Part shown: positions 1 through 9,900 of the stretch, one piece after another | How positions within the stretch are numbered: the stretch's first letter is position 1 | How the letters are laid out: the number at the start of each line of letters is the position of its first letter | Assembly: GCA_017557525.1 (NCBI GenBank) | Contig: JAFYYN010000055.1 | Span: 1 to 61,198 of the forward strand | Origin: Lachnospiraceae bacterium | Lineage (GTDB): Bacteria; Bacillota; Clostridia; Lachnospirales; Lachnospiraceae | Reading direction: 5' to 3' | Length of the DNA stretch: 61,198 bases | Notes under the pieces: model-generated | Seen by the model: the letters and a program-made list of their open reading frames with translations, nothing else | Told to the model about the DNA's origin: nothing | The model's database searches: none | Translations under genes and position numbers: made by a program

Positions 1-44
1 AAATTCCACAGCTAACGGGACGCGACTTAGTTCACTTAGAGAAA

Positions 45-122
45 AAACGGCGTGAAGCCCAAACAAAAGGGTAGATTGCAATAGACCGCTAATCTGCTTT
101 TTTGTTTGGTCTTACACCGTTT
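45..122 (-). terminator. Large imperfect inverted repeat, possible terminator; gene-free left edge
   Basis: Arms at about 45-69 and 97-122 are imperfect inverted copies of each other, with a small inner stem (AGATT/AATCT) in the centre. Read on the minus strand the structure ends in a GCCG stem followed by six T, as in an intrinsic terminator with a very long stem. It could close the minus-strand polysaccharide operon about 270 bases after its last stop codon, or be part of a mobile or structured RNA element cut by the window edge. The rest of 1-393 is AT-rich and I see no gene in it. Confidence 0.45.
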
Positions 123-393
123 GTTTCCGTATCAAGATAACACTATCAAACAACATATAATAATAAAATAATAACGCTTTTTTAATATCATCAATAACAT
201 CCTTTTTTACTATCTTTCTAGCGAAGTCAAAAGCCCCCAACACTTAATTGAATATAAATAATACGAAGAAGCTACCTTATGTCTTATTACAATAGCAACT
301 TTTTTTCTCTTCAACATCATATCATAAATAAAGAGCGGCCTTTCGCTGAATCATATGGTTAACCCACATTAATCACAATTGATATCTGCAACA

Positions 394-1851
394 TTATTTG
401 CCATTATTTATCTTTATGGATTCTCTTGCATATCCCAACCCCATAAATACAAAAAGGTACATTGTTGTAGAAAACAAAGTTAAACCGAAGAAAGAATTCA
501 CAAGATATCCTAATGCTCCGGATAAACAAACCAGCGTTGCTCCATCCATAATCTTTCTTTTTCGTAATGCACGTATAAACACTCCTAAACACCCAATAAA
601 ATAAGCAATAGCCGTGGGTATTCCATGAAAAAGGGCATACTGCAAAAATTCATTATGAGGTCTTCCATTAGAAATGTAAAAATCCACATCTTTTACTGCC
701 AATCCTTCAAACCCTACCCCTAGCCACTTATAATCCTTAATAATATCCAAAGTTTCACGCCACAGCATCAACCGATGACTCCCTGCAGCTTCATCCCCAT
801 TCATAAACATTTCCAATTCTTCTCCCATAGATCGTCTTTCTCCAAATTCACTTATCCCAAATATATGGCTGGGAATAATAAGTAACACAATAAAAGCTGG
901 AACAATTACAATTGTCTGCCAATTAATCTTTTTTTCTATAATAAGGTGAGAAATGACTATGAAAGCTATAGCAAAACCAGCCCCCAGCATAGCTCCTCTT
1001 GCATTGCATATAGATAATCCAAACATGTTAATAACGAAAGAAACAACAGATACCAATTTCCAAACAACTTTCTTCTCATAAACAAAAGACGCTGCAGCTA
1101 CCGGTACAGCAATTACAATATAATATCCAATATAATTCGTATTAGTAAAAATACCTGAAAAACGAGTCGACCAATCACCAAATATCTTTGAATCAGCTTG
1201 TACATCCCATAATACAAATGCTGTAATAATTACCAAAGCACTAATAAACAAATGAGATCTTAACAAAAAACTTTTATGGGATTCCTTTCGTACCTGTGTA
1301 GCCCCAAACAGAATAAATATGAAATATGTAATTTCCATATCGAACGATTCACCTACAATTGTAATATAAAAAGCATGCGTAGCTGTCCAAACATCATTAT
1401 ACAATTGACTAACTACCATTAAAAGAACAACGATAGAAAAAATTACAAAAATAGGATTTCTTTTTACAACAGCGATTAATCGTATATTTTCGTTTCGCAA
1501 TTTTAAAAATACAAAGAGATAAATTATAAATACCATAACGCTGACCAAAGGGAATGCCCATATCTGTACAACATCCAAATAGTATGCAAGCGTAAAGTCT
1601 ATGCTCTGCTCAAACAAATCCACAATAGACATAAATGCAGGAATAATTAATAGAATCATCATAGCCGATGTAGCAAGCAAACTTATTACATTATCAGATA
1701 CATTTCCAATTTTATAAAGAATTCCTGACTTTTTTATCCCTTTTTCCCTGCATGTAGCATTTTTTTCTGTATCCTCATTATTTACATTTAATAGTTCATT
1801 GTCGTTAATTTCAACGATATTATCTTTCATTTTTTCAGTACTATCATCCAT
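394..1851 (-). CDS. O-antigen ligase/polymerase-like (Wzy_C type) membrane protein
   Basis: A polytopic membrane protein of 485 residues with about ten or more hydrophobic segments after a hydrophilic N-terminus of about 45 residues. The C-terminal half has the large extracytoplasmic loop typical of Wzy/O-antigen ligase proteins, including an RPHNEFLQY stretch matching the family's HNxxLQ/E motif, and an upstream ARGA segment. In Gram-positive bacteria such proteins polymerise surface polysaccharide repeat units or transfer glycans. Start ATG is preceded by AGGAG with a 9-base gap. It is the last gene of a four-gene minus-strand run and follows a GT-C-like membrane protein by 78 bases, supporting a role in a cell-surface glycan. 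The gene is strongly AT-rich compared with most of the window, so horizontal acquisition is plausible. The substrate is unknown. Confidence 0.7.
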   Translation of the reverse strand: MDDSTEKMKDNIVEINDNELLNVNNEDTEKNATCREKGIKKSGILYKIGNVSDNVISLLATSAMMILLIIPAFMSIVDLFEQSIDFTLAYYLDVVQIWAFPLVSVMVFIIYLFVFLKLRNENIRLIAVVKRNPIFVIFSIVVLLMVVSQLYNDVWTATHAFYITIVGESFDMEITYFIFILFGATQVRKESHKSFLLRSHLFISALVIITAFVLWDVQADSKIFGDWSTRFSGIFTNTNYIGYYIVIAVPVAAASFVYEKKVVWKLVSVVSFVINMFGLSICNARGAMLGAGFAIAFIVISHLIIEKKINWQTIVIVPAFIVLLIIPSHIFGISEFGERRSMGEELEMFMNGDEAAGSHRLMLWRETLDIIKDYKWLGVGFEGLAVKDVDFYISNGRPHNEFLQYALFHGIPTAIAYFIGCLGVFIRALRKRKIMDGATLVCLSGALGYLVNSFFGLTLFSTTMYLFVFMGLGYARESIKINNGK

Positions 1852-1929
1852 AGTTTGAAACTCCTATTCTGTTTTTTACCTATACTTTCCATGTATCACC
1901 ATTTCTCATTTTGGATAACTTGTATTCTA

Positions 1930-3678
1930 TTATCGATATTTCAACACATATACATTTTCCTCATAATTTTCCGGAATTCCTTTCCAAATACTTCCAGCTT
2001 CAATACTTAGAGGAACATCATAATCTTTTAAGTTTACCAAATTAGGAGAATATATACTCATAAAAGCTGCGGTACCTACTATCACATATGGTCTTCCTTT
2101 TTCAACTAATTTATATTTTAGATCTTCTGTCTCTTTTTCCGAAGGTATTTGACCAAATCTGGCATAACTTCTTTTCAACGCATATACTGAATTCAATATA
2201 TAGTACTGATTTTTTGAACTATTTAAATATGGTTCAAGTTCAAGCGCCATATTACTGTATGTTATCGCTTCACATCCATCATCCACCCGGGGAATACTTT
2301 CTTCCCACCGTACCAACATCTCTTTATCCGTTAACCCATTATCTTTCAAATATTCATATTCCGCCCTTCCATATGAGTAATAATTAAAAATATCCAGTAT
2401 GCAGCTTGAAATGCTCCAATATAAATTTATCATTATCAGTATTATCAATACAATTAGTCCAAATGCTTTAAGTGTATCATAATCTCCAATTCTACTTTTT
2501 TTTTCAGTATCCTCTTTAACTATTCTTTTATCTAGTACTGATTTATCACTCAGAACATTCCTCTCATCTTCGCTTACCCAAAATAAAAACATAAGAAACA
2601 ATAAAACTATCCCTATATTCTGTCTTACAAAAGGCATCCAACATGCTGCAATCGAAAACATCGTCATGGGAACAATAAATAGAAGTATCTGCTTTTTTTC
2701 AATTGATCGCCTTATGAATAATATACAAATAACAGCCCCAATTATAATGGCAACCACAAATTCGCGACTATCAAGAGTAGTTTGTGCCAAATATCCAGAT
2801 TCAAAAAAAGTATTAGTAACAAAAATATCCGATATGCTACCTAATAAAGCATATCCTAACTTAATAAAAATAGAATGTCCTGGTATAGCATTTAAATGTT
2901 TTATATATGAATCACTCGTTGGTATTATTCGTAATATTAAAAAAATAAGATATACAAAGAACGCCAACAAGAAAATAAAATTATTTTTTCTCAACTTCTT
3001 ATTATTTTCAGTTTTTGTCTTGTGAGTTACAATATCAATTAACCATATTAAACTAATTCCAGCCGCCATAACTGCTGGGAAAATGCCACAAGCGCTCAAA
3101 AAAATCAATGAACTAATAAAAATAAAAGGCTTTATATTTCTATGTTTAAAATTCATTGCTAATATAGCAAATGCAAACATCATCATACTTTCTCCAGTAT
3201 TAATTACACCAAACTGAAAAAAAGGGAAGTATGTAAATGGTAATATTAACTTAATAATTCGTTTAATTGGTGATTTAAATATTAATAACCACATTGCAAA
3301 ACCAGAAAATGTCAGATTAAGAATATTTAAAGATAATTCATACGGAGCACTCAACTTAGCAAAAGGCATTATTACCAAATACCACAAAGAAGTGGTAATT
3401 TCATAATGCGGCACCACAAATATTACCTCATAAATAGAAGAATCTCTCGCTATGAGCCATGGAAGCGCTTCGTCAGCTCCAGGCTCATGTACAAATATCA
3501 TACATATCTGTCCAGCTATATATAAGAGAAACACTACAATTTCAAATTTTATTCTTTTGTTATTCTCAACCTTTTCAAAAACACTTTCTATAGCCTTCCC
3601 TATGTAAATAATTATTCTAGAGACTCTTCCTTTTTCATTCAGTATTTTATTTAACTTACCAGATTTTTTATAAATCAT
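1930..3678 (-). CDS. Polytopic membrane protein, GT-C glycosyltransferase-like
   Basis: An integral membrane protein of about 582 residues. I place the start at the ATG at 3678 because the longer open frame (to 3855) would overlap the upstream lipoprotein gene by about 145 bases. The first loop after the first membrane segment carries an acidic HEPGADEA motif followed by WLIARD, as in GT-C type lipid-phosphosugar glycosyltransferases, where such acidic residues bind metal or catalyse transfer. About ten to twelve membrane segments follow, then a soluble C-terminal region of about 110 residues. It lies 31 bases after the FKBP-like lipoprotein gene and before the polymerase-like gene, so it probably adds sugars to a surface glycan or protein. 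No strong Shine-Dalgarno is visible at this start. The sequence is AT-rich. Confidence 0.55.
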   Translation of the reverse strand: MIYKKSGKLNKILNEKGRVSRIIIYIGKAIESVFEKVENNKRIKFEIVVFLLYIAGQICMIFVHEPGADEALPWLIARDSSIYEVIFVVPHYEITTSLWYLVIMPFAKLSAPYELSLNILNLTFSGFAMWLLIFKSPIKRIIKLILPFTYFPFFQFGVINTGESMMMFAFAILAMNFKHRNIKPFIFISSLIFLSACGIFPAVMAAGISLIWLIDIVTHKTKTENNKKLRKNNFIFLLAFFVYLIFLILRIIPTSDSYIKHLNAIPGHSIFIKLGYALLGSISDIFVTNTFFESGYLAQTTLDSREFVVAIIIGAVICILFIRRSIEKKQILLFIVPMTMFSIAACWMPFVRQNIGIVLLFLMFLFWVSEDERNVLSDKSVLDKRIVKEDTEKKSRIGDYDTLKAFGLIVLIILIMINLYWSISSCILDIFNYYSYGRAEYEYLKDNGLTDKEMLVRWEESIPRVDDGCEAITYSNMALELEPYLNSSKNQYYILNSVYALKRSYARFGQIPSEKETEDLKYKLVEKGRPYVIVGTAAFMSIYSPNLVNLKDYDVPLSIEAGSIWKGIPENYEENVYVLKYR

Positions 3679-3709
3679 AGTTTTCTGTCCAAAATAAAAA
3701 AACTTCAAA

Positions 3710-4978
3710 TTATTTCCCTGTATAAATAGTATTTTCCCGTACCAACTCAAATGCCTTTTCTTTAAGCACCGATTCAGTAAGTATTCTATCGATTTCTTCT
3801 TTGGTAAAGTCTTTGTATAGTTTTGCTTTTGAATCTGTACTATAGTTTTCTGCAAAAAGCGCCTGCCCAGCAGCTATCATTTCCTCATCTGAGCAACTTA
3901 AGCCTTCTGCCTTTGCTATAGCAAGCAGTGCCCTGTCAAACTTTGTGTTGCGGTCACTTGTTTTTCTAGCCTGATTATAGTATTCCTCTTCCGTAATATC
4001 ATTGACCATCGAAAAATACTGTGCCCCCGAATCATACATCATTTCATAAGCATAGTCATCATTATATGTAATATACTTGCCATACATATAGTCGAGTTCT
4101 TCGTCTATCTGCCCACTATATGTACAACCGTCTATAATAGTATTCATCAGGGTTTCTTCTGCCTTCTTTGCAGCTTCAGATTCTGCTTCGGCTTCCAACT
4201 CAGCTCTGGTACCGGCTTTATAATCGTCAAAATTTACATAGCCGGTAAGTATCTGTATAAACTCGTCAGTAACTTCTGCAGGTACATAATCATACGCATC
4301 TCTTATGTGTATTTTATAATCTATCTCTTTTCCCTTAAGGGTTTCCTTTCCCTGATAGTCTTCTGGATATATTATTTTTATCTCTAGATCGTCACCGATT
4401 TTGTGTCCCACAAAATCATAGGCAAAAGAGTATTCCACAGGAGCTTCGGGTATTGTTATCTCTGCAAAATATGCCATAGCTTCGTCATACTGGATACCCT
4501 GATAGTACCCTTGGTAATCAACCCGAAGGGTGTCTCCGGGCTCTAAGGTTCTGTCACCTATTGCTTTCTTATCAGGATATACTTCTCTTAGCACATCGAG
4601 TTTTGCCTGTATATCTTCATCTGAAACTTTCTTTACAGTATAAGGTATCTCCAGACCTTTATATTGTCCGAGCTCTACTGTTACGTTAAACTCTTGAATG
4701 GTATTTGGTCTTTTCAAGGGATTATCGTTACTCTCAAAAAGGTTTCTGTCTTCGGTTTTGTCGGGTGCTTCTGTTGATATTGGGGTAGGCGTTGTCTCAG
4801 AACCGGTTGTAACAACAGGAGTTACTGCTGTTTCTTCTTGCGTAGTTATTTCTGCTGTCGGAGTAAGCTCGGTTGCTACAGGCTCATTGTCCTTTGAACA
4901 TGCTGAAAGGCAGACCGCTACCCCGACTGCAATTACAAAACCCTTTATACTAACTTTATCTAGTAGTTTTCTCTTCAT
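3710..4978 (-). CDS. FKBP/trigger-factor-like peptidyl-prolyl isomerase lipoprotein
   Basis: A predicted lipoprotein: a basic, hydrophobic signal peptide ends in the lipobox LSAC with the modified Cys at residue 27. A TP-rich spacer of about 60 residues is followed by a segment like the trigger-factor N/PPIase region (LGQYKGLEIPY near residue 100, then an FKBP-like fold with PGDTLRVDYQGY) and an alpha-helical C-terminal half like the trigger-factor chaperone domain. Such secreted foldases assist proteins emerging from the Sec machinery on the outer face of the membrane. It is 9 bases after the CAP-domain protein gene, whose product is an obvious candidate client. It lacks the ribosome-binding N-terminal domain of true trigger factor. 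Assignment to an exported FKBP-type foldase is fairly secure; enzymatic activity is not shown. Confidence 0.75.
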   Translation of the reverse strand: MKRKLLDKVSIKGFVIAVGVAVCLSACSKDNEPVATELTPTAEITTQEETAVTPVVTTGSETTPTPISTEAPDKTEDRNLFESNDNPLKRPNTIQEFNVTVELGQYKGLEIPYTVKKVSDEDIQAKLDVLREVYPDKKAIGDRTLEPGDTLRVDYQGYYQGIQYDEAMAYFAEITIPEAPVEYSFAYDFVGHKIGDDLEIKIIYPEDYQGKETLKGKEIDYKIHIRDAYDYVPAEVTDEFIQILTGYVNFDDYKAGTRAELEAEAESEAAKKAEETLMNTIIDGCTYSGQIDEELDYMYGKYITYNDDYAYEMMYDSGAQYFSMVNDITEEEYYNQARKTSDRNTKFDRALLAIAKAEGLSCSDEEMIAAGQALFAENYSTDSKAKLYKDFTKEEIDRILTESVLKEKAFELVRENTIYTGK

Positions 4979-4987
4979 TTTTCTCCT

Positions 4988-6751
4988 TTAGCTTTTTACC
5001 TTTACCTTGCTTCCTATACCACTGTCTATTATTTTTTTCTCATACTTATCTTTCACGGATGCAGGTACGGTAATGACTGCTTTTTTGTATATTTTTGCAA
5101 ATGAGCTCTTACCTATAGATGTTATATTTGTTCCCTTAATTGTTATATTCTTGAGTTTTGAACAATTATAAAATGCCTTTTTACCTATAGTTTTTACATC
5201 TGTTCCGATGATCAGTTTTTTAATTGACTTGTTACCTTTCAAAGCACTTGCTTCTATCTTGGTAACCTTATAAGTCGTTCCTTTATATTTTACCGTATTG
5301 GGTATTGTCAGTTTGGTAGCTGTTGTGTTCTTGGTGGAAACAAAGGATACTGTTTTCTTGTCTAATATCACATATACATTTTTCTTGTAGGTAAATTTTG
5401 TTCCCACAAGAGAGTCCACTGTATTGTTATTATCTTTATTATCATTGTTTTCAGTAACTACTGTGGTTGGTGTAGGCGCCTGAGTTACTGTATTTATAGG
5501 TTCCGGAGCCTGTGTTACCACTGTATCGACAGGACTTGGTGCCTGCGTTACCACTGTGGTTGTAGGGCTTGGTGCCTGCGTTACTATTGTGGTTGTAGGG
5601 TTAGGTGCCTGCGTTACTATTGTGGTTGTAGGGTTAGGTGCCTGCGTTACTACCGTGGTTGTAGGACTGGGCGCCTGCGTTACTATTGTTGTTGTAGGGC
5701 TGGGCGCCTGTGTTACTACTGTGGTTGTAGGGTTAGGTGCCTGCGTTACAGTATTGGTAGGCCTTGGTGTAGGTGTTGCTGTACTTGTTGGTAGCGGTGT
5801 AGGTGTTGCCGTGCTTGTGGGCAGCAGTGTGGGTGTCGGTGTACTTGTAGGCAGCGGTGTAGGTGTTGCTGTATTACCATTTCCGCCGGTAACTGTCACA
5901 TTACATGAAAAAACCTGGGATCCAACAGTTGCAGTTACGGTACCTGTTCCTTGTGATAGCCCGTAAATTTTCCCATTGCTTACCGATACGTATGTGTCAT
6001 CACCCTTAAACGGTCCGATACCTGTAGCTATCAGGGGCTTGTCCATAAATCTGTTTGCTATGGTCACCTCACCTGTATAGTCAGGTAAATCTATATAACT
6101 TCCAACAGCTACTGTAGGTGCTGCATATGTTACAAGATTAGCCCCTGTGATCATACTGTTTTTGAAACGGATCTTTACTGATTCTTCAGAGTTATTCTCG
6201 GGGATGGGATTAGGATCTTCAACTTTGGTAGAGAAAAGGATTACCCAATAATCTCCATCGTCTACCATAACATGTCCTATGCCAACTGCGGCATAGTTAC
6301 CTAAAAGGTTTCTTCTTGTGAGCTCGTTGCCTTTCCATTCCTGGATTGCTCCTTCGGCTGTCATTCTTTCGCCTTCTCCGGCTACGAGATTCTGACCTAC
6401 GAGCGGACCACGGCCTGAAAACTCAAAACCATAGTCTGTAAGTGCTGTAGTATAGTCTGAGCCGTCCGGTCTCACATCTTCAAAATAGAAAGCTATTTCA
6501 GCAGCTCTCTGCATAGCTGCGCGTTCAAGTATATAGTCAATAACATAGGGCTCAGTGCTGTTGGTATCCGGTTCGGTTGCCCTCATATTATTGATGAGAC
6601 CAAGCATATCATGTGCTTCTTTCTGTCCAAAGGTTACTTTAGCATAAATCTCTGTAAATTCATCTGCTTTAGCGGTGTTTAGCGGGATCATCAGGCCTAT
6701 AACCAAAGATAAAACTATAAAAGCACCTACTAATCTTTTTTCTGTTTTCAT
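4988..6751 (-). CDS. Secreted CAP-domain protein with TP-rich repeat linker and BspA LRRs
   Basis: A secreted protein of 587 residues. A signal peptide ends near AKA (about residue 28). A CAP/SCP-type domain follows (about residues 35-190; VGQNLVAGEG and the IGHVMVDDGDYWV region are typical), then a Big-like beta domain (about 200-290), a low-complexity Pro/Thr linker with nine copies of an 11-residue VTQAP-type unit (about 295-440), and a C-terminal BspA-type leucine-rich repeat region (IKKLIIGTDVKTIG pattern). LRR and CAP domains are usually involved in cell-surface binding. It is first in the envelope operon and separated by only 9 bases from the foldase lipoprotein gene. No sortase signal is visible, so retention at the wall would rely on the C-terminal domain. 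Confidence 0.8.
   Translation of the reverse strand: MKTEKRLVGAFIVLSLVIGLMIPLNTAKADEFTEIYAKVTFGQKEAHDMLGLINNMRATEPDTNSTEPYVIDYILERAAMQRAAEIAFYFEDVRPDGSDYTTALTDYGFEFSGRGPLVGQNLVAGEGERMTAEGAIQEWKGNELTRRNLLGNYAAVGIGHVMVDDGDYWVILFSTKVEDPNPIPENNSEESVKIRFKNSMITGANLVTYAAPTVAVGSYIDLPDYTGEVTIANRFMDKPLIATGIGPFKGDDTYVSVSNGKIYGLSQGTGTVTATVGSQVFSCNVTVTGGNGNTATPTPLPTSTPTPTLLPTSTATPTPLPTSTATPTPRPTNTVTQAPNPTTTVVTQAPSPTTTIVTQAPSPTTTVVTQAPNPTTTIVTQAPNPTTTIVTQAPSPTTTVVTQAPSPVDTVVTQAPEPINTVTQAPTPTTVVTENNDNKDNNNTVDSLVGTKFTYKKNVYVILDKKTVSFVSTKNTTATKLTIPNTVKYKGTTYKVTKIEASALKGNKSIKKLIIGTDVKTIGKKAFYNCSKLKNITIKGTNITSIGKSSFAKIYKKAVITVPASVKDKYEKKIIDSGIGSKVKVKS
5455..5880 (-). repeat. Tandem coding repeats (33-base units and TP-rich units)
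   Basis: Within the CAP/LRR gene, roughly nine tandem 33-base units encode variants of VTQAP(S/N)PTTT(V/I). They are preceded in the protein by degenerate units encoding TPTPLPTSTA. The near identity of adjacent units at nucleotide level suggests recent slippage or recombination, so linker length probably varies between strains. Confidence 0.85.
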
Positions 6752-6808
6752 AACTCGTCCGTCTCCATCTTATTATTGCAAGAACTATGCTTTATAAAAG
6801 CCAGCCAT

Positions 6809-6830
6809 CTTGTACATTGTCCTTGTACAT
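6809..6830. promoter_or_regulatory. Two direct CTTGTACAT repeats upstream of the CAP gene
   Basis: Two exact 9-base repeats (6809-6817 and 6822-6830), 13 bases apart, lie about 60-80 bases upstream of the envelope operon's first gene. The spacing, just over one helical turn, is compatible with a direct-repeat operator. I see no well-spaced -35/-10 pair to anchor it, so this is tentative. Confidence 0.3.
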
Positions 6831-6869
6831 CCTTTATATAATACTATATTTTTTGCAATTCTTCAACTA

Positions 6870-6904
6870 AAAATTTCCCCTGTCTGCCAATTGACAGACA
6901 GGGG
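6870..6904 (-). terminator. Intrinsic terminator closing the pilus operon
   Basis: Perfect 10-bp arms CCCCTGTCTG (6877-6886) and CAGACAGGGG (6895-6904) with an 8-base loop, followed on the minus strand by a short A/T-rich tract with five T. It lies about 30 bases after the stop codon of the large secreted protein and separates the pilus locus from the envelope operon. A T-rich tract also follows on the plus strand, so it may work in both directions. Confidence 0.8.
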
Positions 6905-6934
6905 ATAATTATTTTTTTTAAGCTTATTCTATCA

Positions 6935-9900
6935 TTAGTTAATGATAAACATTCCACGTCTTACGATGGTAAGCTCATTGTACTCCTGCTTGGTGTTATC
7001 GCCATCTGTAGTTACTACAAGATCAAGTTTGAAATCATCTCTTGCAGTAAGACCAAGTCCATCAGCTACACTAGCATTCATACCGGCATCTGTTACTAAC
7101 TTTTCAAATCCTGAATCTTGGATAGGAACATACAGGTAGTAAGTTGTACCATTTGTGATATTATAATGATAGTCTGTGCCATTATTTGTCATAGCTTCTG
7201 TTGTTCCATCATCCTTAACCTTCTCGATAGTTATAGGAAGAATCTGACCGCTCTTTGAAGTCTTATCATAAGACTTGTATATTGCAATTTCTGCAGTTGT
7301 TGCAACTGTTGCCTCATAAGGTATCTTTCTGCAAAGAATGCCGTCTTTTTCAACTATGTAAGGATTATCGATAGGTGCCGAGCTTGATCCGGTCATGCCT
7401 GTCTTGGTTCCATCATAATCTACATAAACAAAATCTTTGTAAGTCTTTCCGGTCCCGGAAGTTCCATTAACAACTGTTGAACTGCTATCAGGATCTGTAC
7501 ACTCTACAAAACCATTTTGTGAGTTACCCTTTATCTGACGCTGTGAACCAGCAATAAGTGCATTTACAAGAAGTGCTGACTCAGGTAATGTGAAGATACC
7601 ACCACGCTGGCTACCATCAACTTTATCACTATTATGACCTATACATGAGAAGGTAACATTATCTTTCTTATATACGTAATAAGTATTTCGAGTATCTCCC
7701 CAATTTGTAGATCCATTAAGATGTTTAGCAAATGCAACTACTGTTCTTTCAGCTTTACTAGTATCATAATCAAGATTTAACTGATAGAAATTAGGATTAC
7801 CAGCTGTACACTTAAACTTATCCGGTATTTTATAAGGATAGTTTGATAAGACTGTCTTATTAGTCTCCATCGCTGAAGACATAGTATTATCAATAGTTAA
7901 ACTATAGTACTTAGTTAATCCTTGGAATAGGTATTTATCACCTGACTTATAACTTTCAAGTGAATATGTTTCTGATGCAGGTCTGGAACTCTTTGAGTCA
8001 CCGGCATTTACAGCAACATTAAATCTATCCATTCCAACTAGACCTCTGATTTCTTGTGCTAACTCATTATCTCCAAGAGGTGAAACTGCCCCTTTTCCTA
8101 TAAATACAGGGTTGCCATTAGCTATATGATCACGTATAAGTATGACTCCATTATGATCAATATCCTGCATGTCTATGCAAAAACCGAACATCAAAAGATC
8201 ACAAGAAATTGTCTGAGTTGTTTCAACTGGAGCTTTATTTTTTGAAACTGTAACATTATTTGCAGAATCGATTGAAAGTCTGATTATATAACCTTCATCA
8301 TCAGTAGCTTTGATTTCTTTCTCCCATGTGGATCCGGTATAACCATTAAGTCTTTCCTTAAGGAAGTCTGCATATGTCCAACCTTCTTTAGATTCTGTAC
8401 TTCCAGAATCATTTGTGTAAGTAGCTTTTACATTCCAACCTTCTGATGTAAAGATAAGATCCAAATTTACATCCTTTCCTACAGAAGCAGGAATATCTGT
8501 TCTTATCTCATTAGCAATAGCTGTTTTCTGTTCAGCTGTTAAGTTATTGATTCCTGTATGAATGTAATTATACATTGTTACATTTTCAAAGCCAATCTTC
8601 TCAGGATACATTATCCTCTTTGTAGAATCATTTTTTGTTATCTGAGCTGGATCTGAGCCTACCTTGGTATTAAACTCATCAACTGACATTCTGGTAACCG
8701 TAATATCATAGTCTTTCTGCTTATCCATAAAATAGTAGTAAAGACCGATATTAGATAATATCTGCGAACTTCTGATACTATCATCCCATGTGATTGGATC
8801 GGGTGTTGCAGAGCCTACAATATCAGTGCTTATATAGCCGGAAAAATACTTCTTTATACTATCAAGCTCTCCATCGCCCTTCTTCGTGCTATAACTCTGA
8901 ATATTTCCTAAGCTAAAGGTTCCCGAAATATTCTTATGTCCCCAATTAGCATTGAAAATCTCTTCTTTTGTAGGAAGCAACATGCTGATATTATAGCGCT
9001 GTGTAGAAGCCCCCCATTGACCCTTATCATCTACAGGTACAATCTGAAGAAGATGTACTGTCTGGATACCTTTATCACTTGTTCGTCTGCAAGCACTAAA
9101 ACCAATTTCGCTAGCTGTATGCCCATCTTTTTCAATTTCAAACTTCCAAGTAACAGGACCTACATACCCGCTCGGAACAGGATTAGCTGATACAGATGCT
9201 ACCATATCTCCATCAGTTGTAGGAAGTGTAACACTTGTCGACTTAACAAGTTCTCCACCTACTCGCTGTTTATTTGAATCATAACCACCAGGTGTAGTAT
9301 TAAATACACCATCTGAGTTATAATCTACATATATCTTTACAGTATACGTTCCAGTTGCTTTGGCTGTAAATTTAAAGTCGAGTGAATATCTGTTCGGATG
9401 AGCTGAATCATTTATGTAATTACTATAATTACCAATTGTAACATCATCACTCTGATACGAATATCCACCATTTTCATCTAAGAAGTCAAAATTTGTTCTT
9501 GATGTATAAAGATTAGGAGTGGATATAAGCTGCAATCCAATCGGGTTTGCTGTATTGATAGAACCAATAATAGTAGATGCATCAAATCCAGTAGAATAAC
9601 CAGATAAAAATGAAGCTGCTAAAGTTCCATCTGTCGGATTTGTTGTATCATTGAGTATTATACCATCAAAATTAAGGAGTTCATCTCTTTTAGCTTCAGT
9701 AAGATCAATTCCTGAAGTATATGAATTTTTATCAAGTACCCACTTTGCATATGTATTATAGTCTGTATCACCTTCCCAGTATTTCGCTCTAACTAATGAA
9801 AGTTCATCACCTAGAATACAATATTTTGAACCATCACCGGTAAAATAAATGCAGTCATATTTATCTGATAACGGTTCAGATACATTAATAAAATTACTCA

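Noticed and set aside
3679-3855. N-terminal extension of the GT-C-like protein
   Set aside because: It would overlap the lipoprotein gene by ~145 bases and reads a different frame of it; the ATG at 3678 is a more natural start.
5556-5966. Plus-strand open frame of valine/glycine repeats opposite the CAP-LRR gene
   Set aside because: It is the antisense reading of the TP-rich tandem repeats, with no ribosome binding site.
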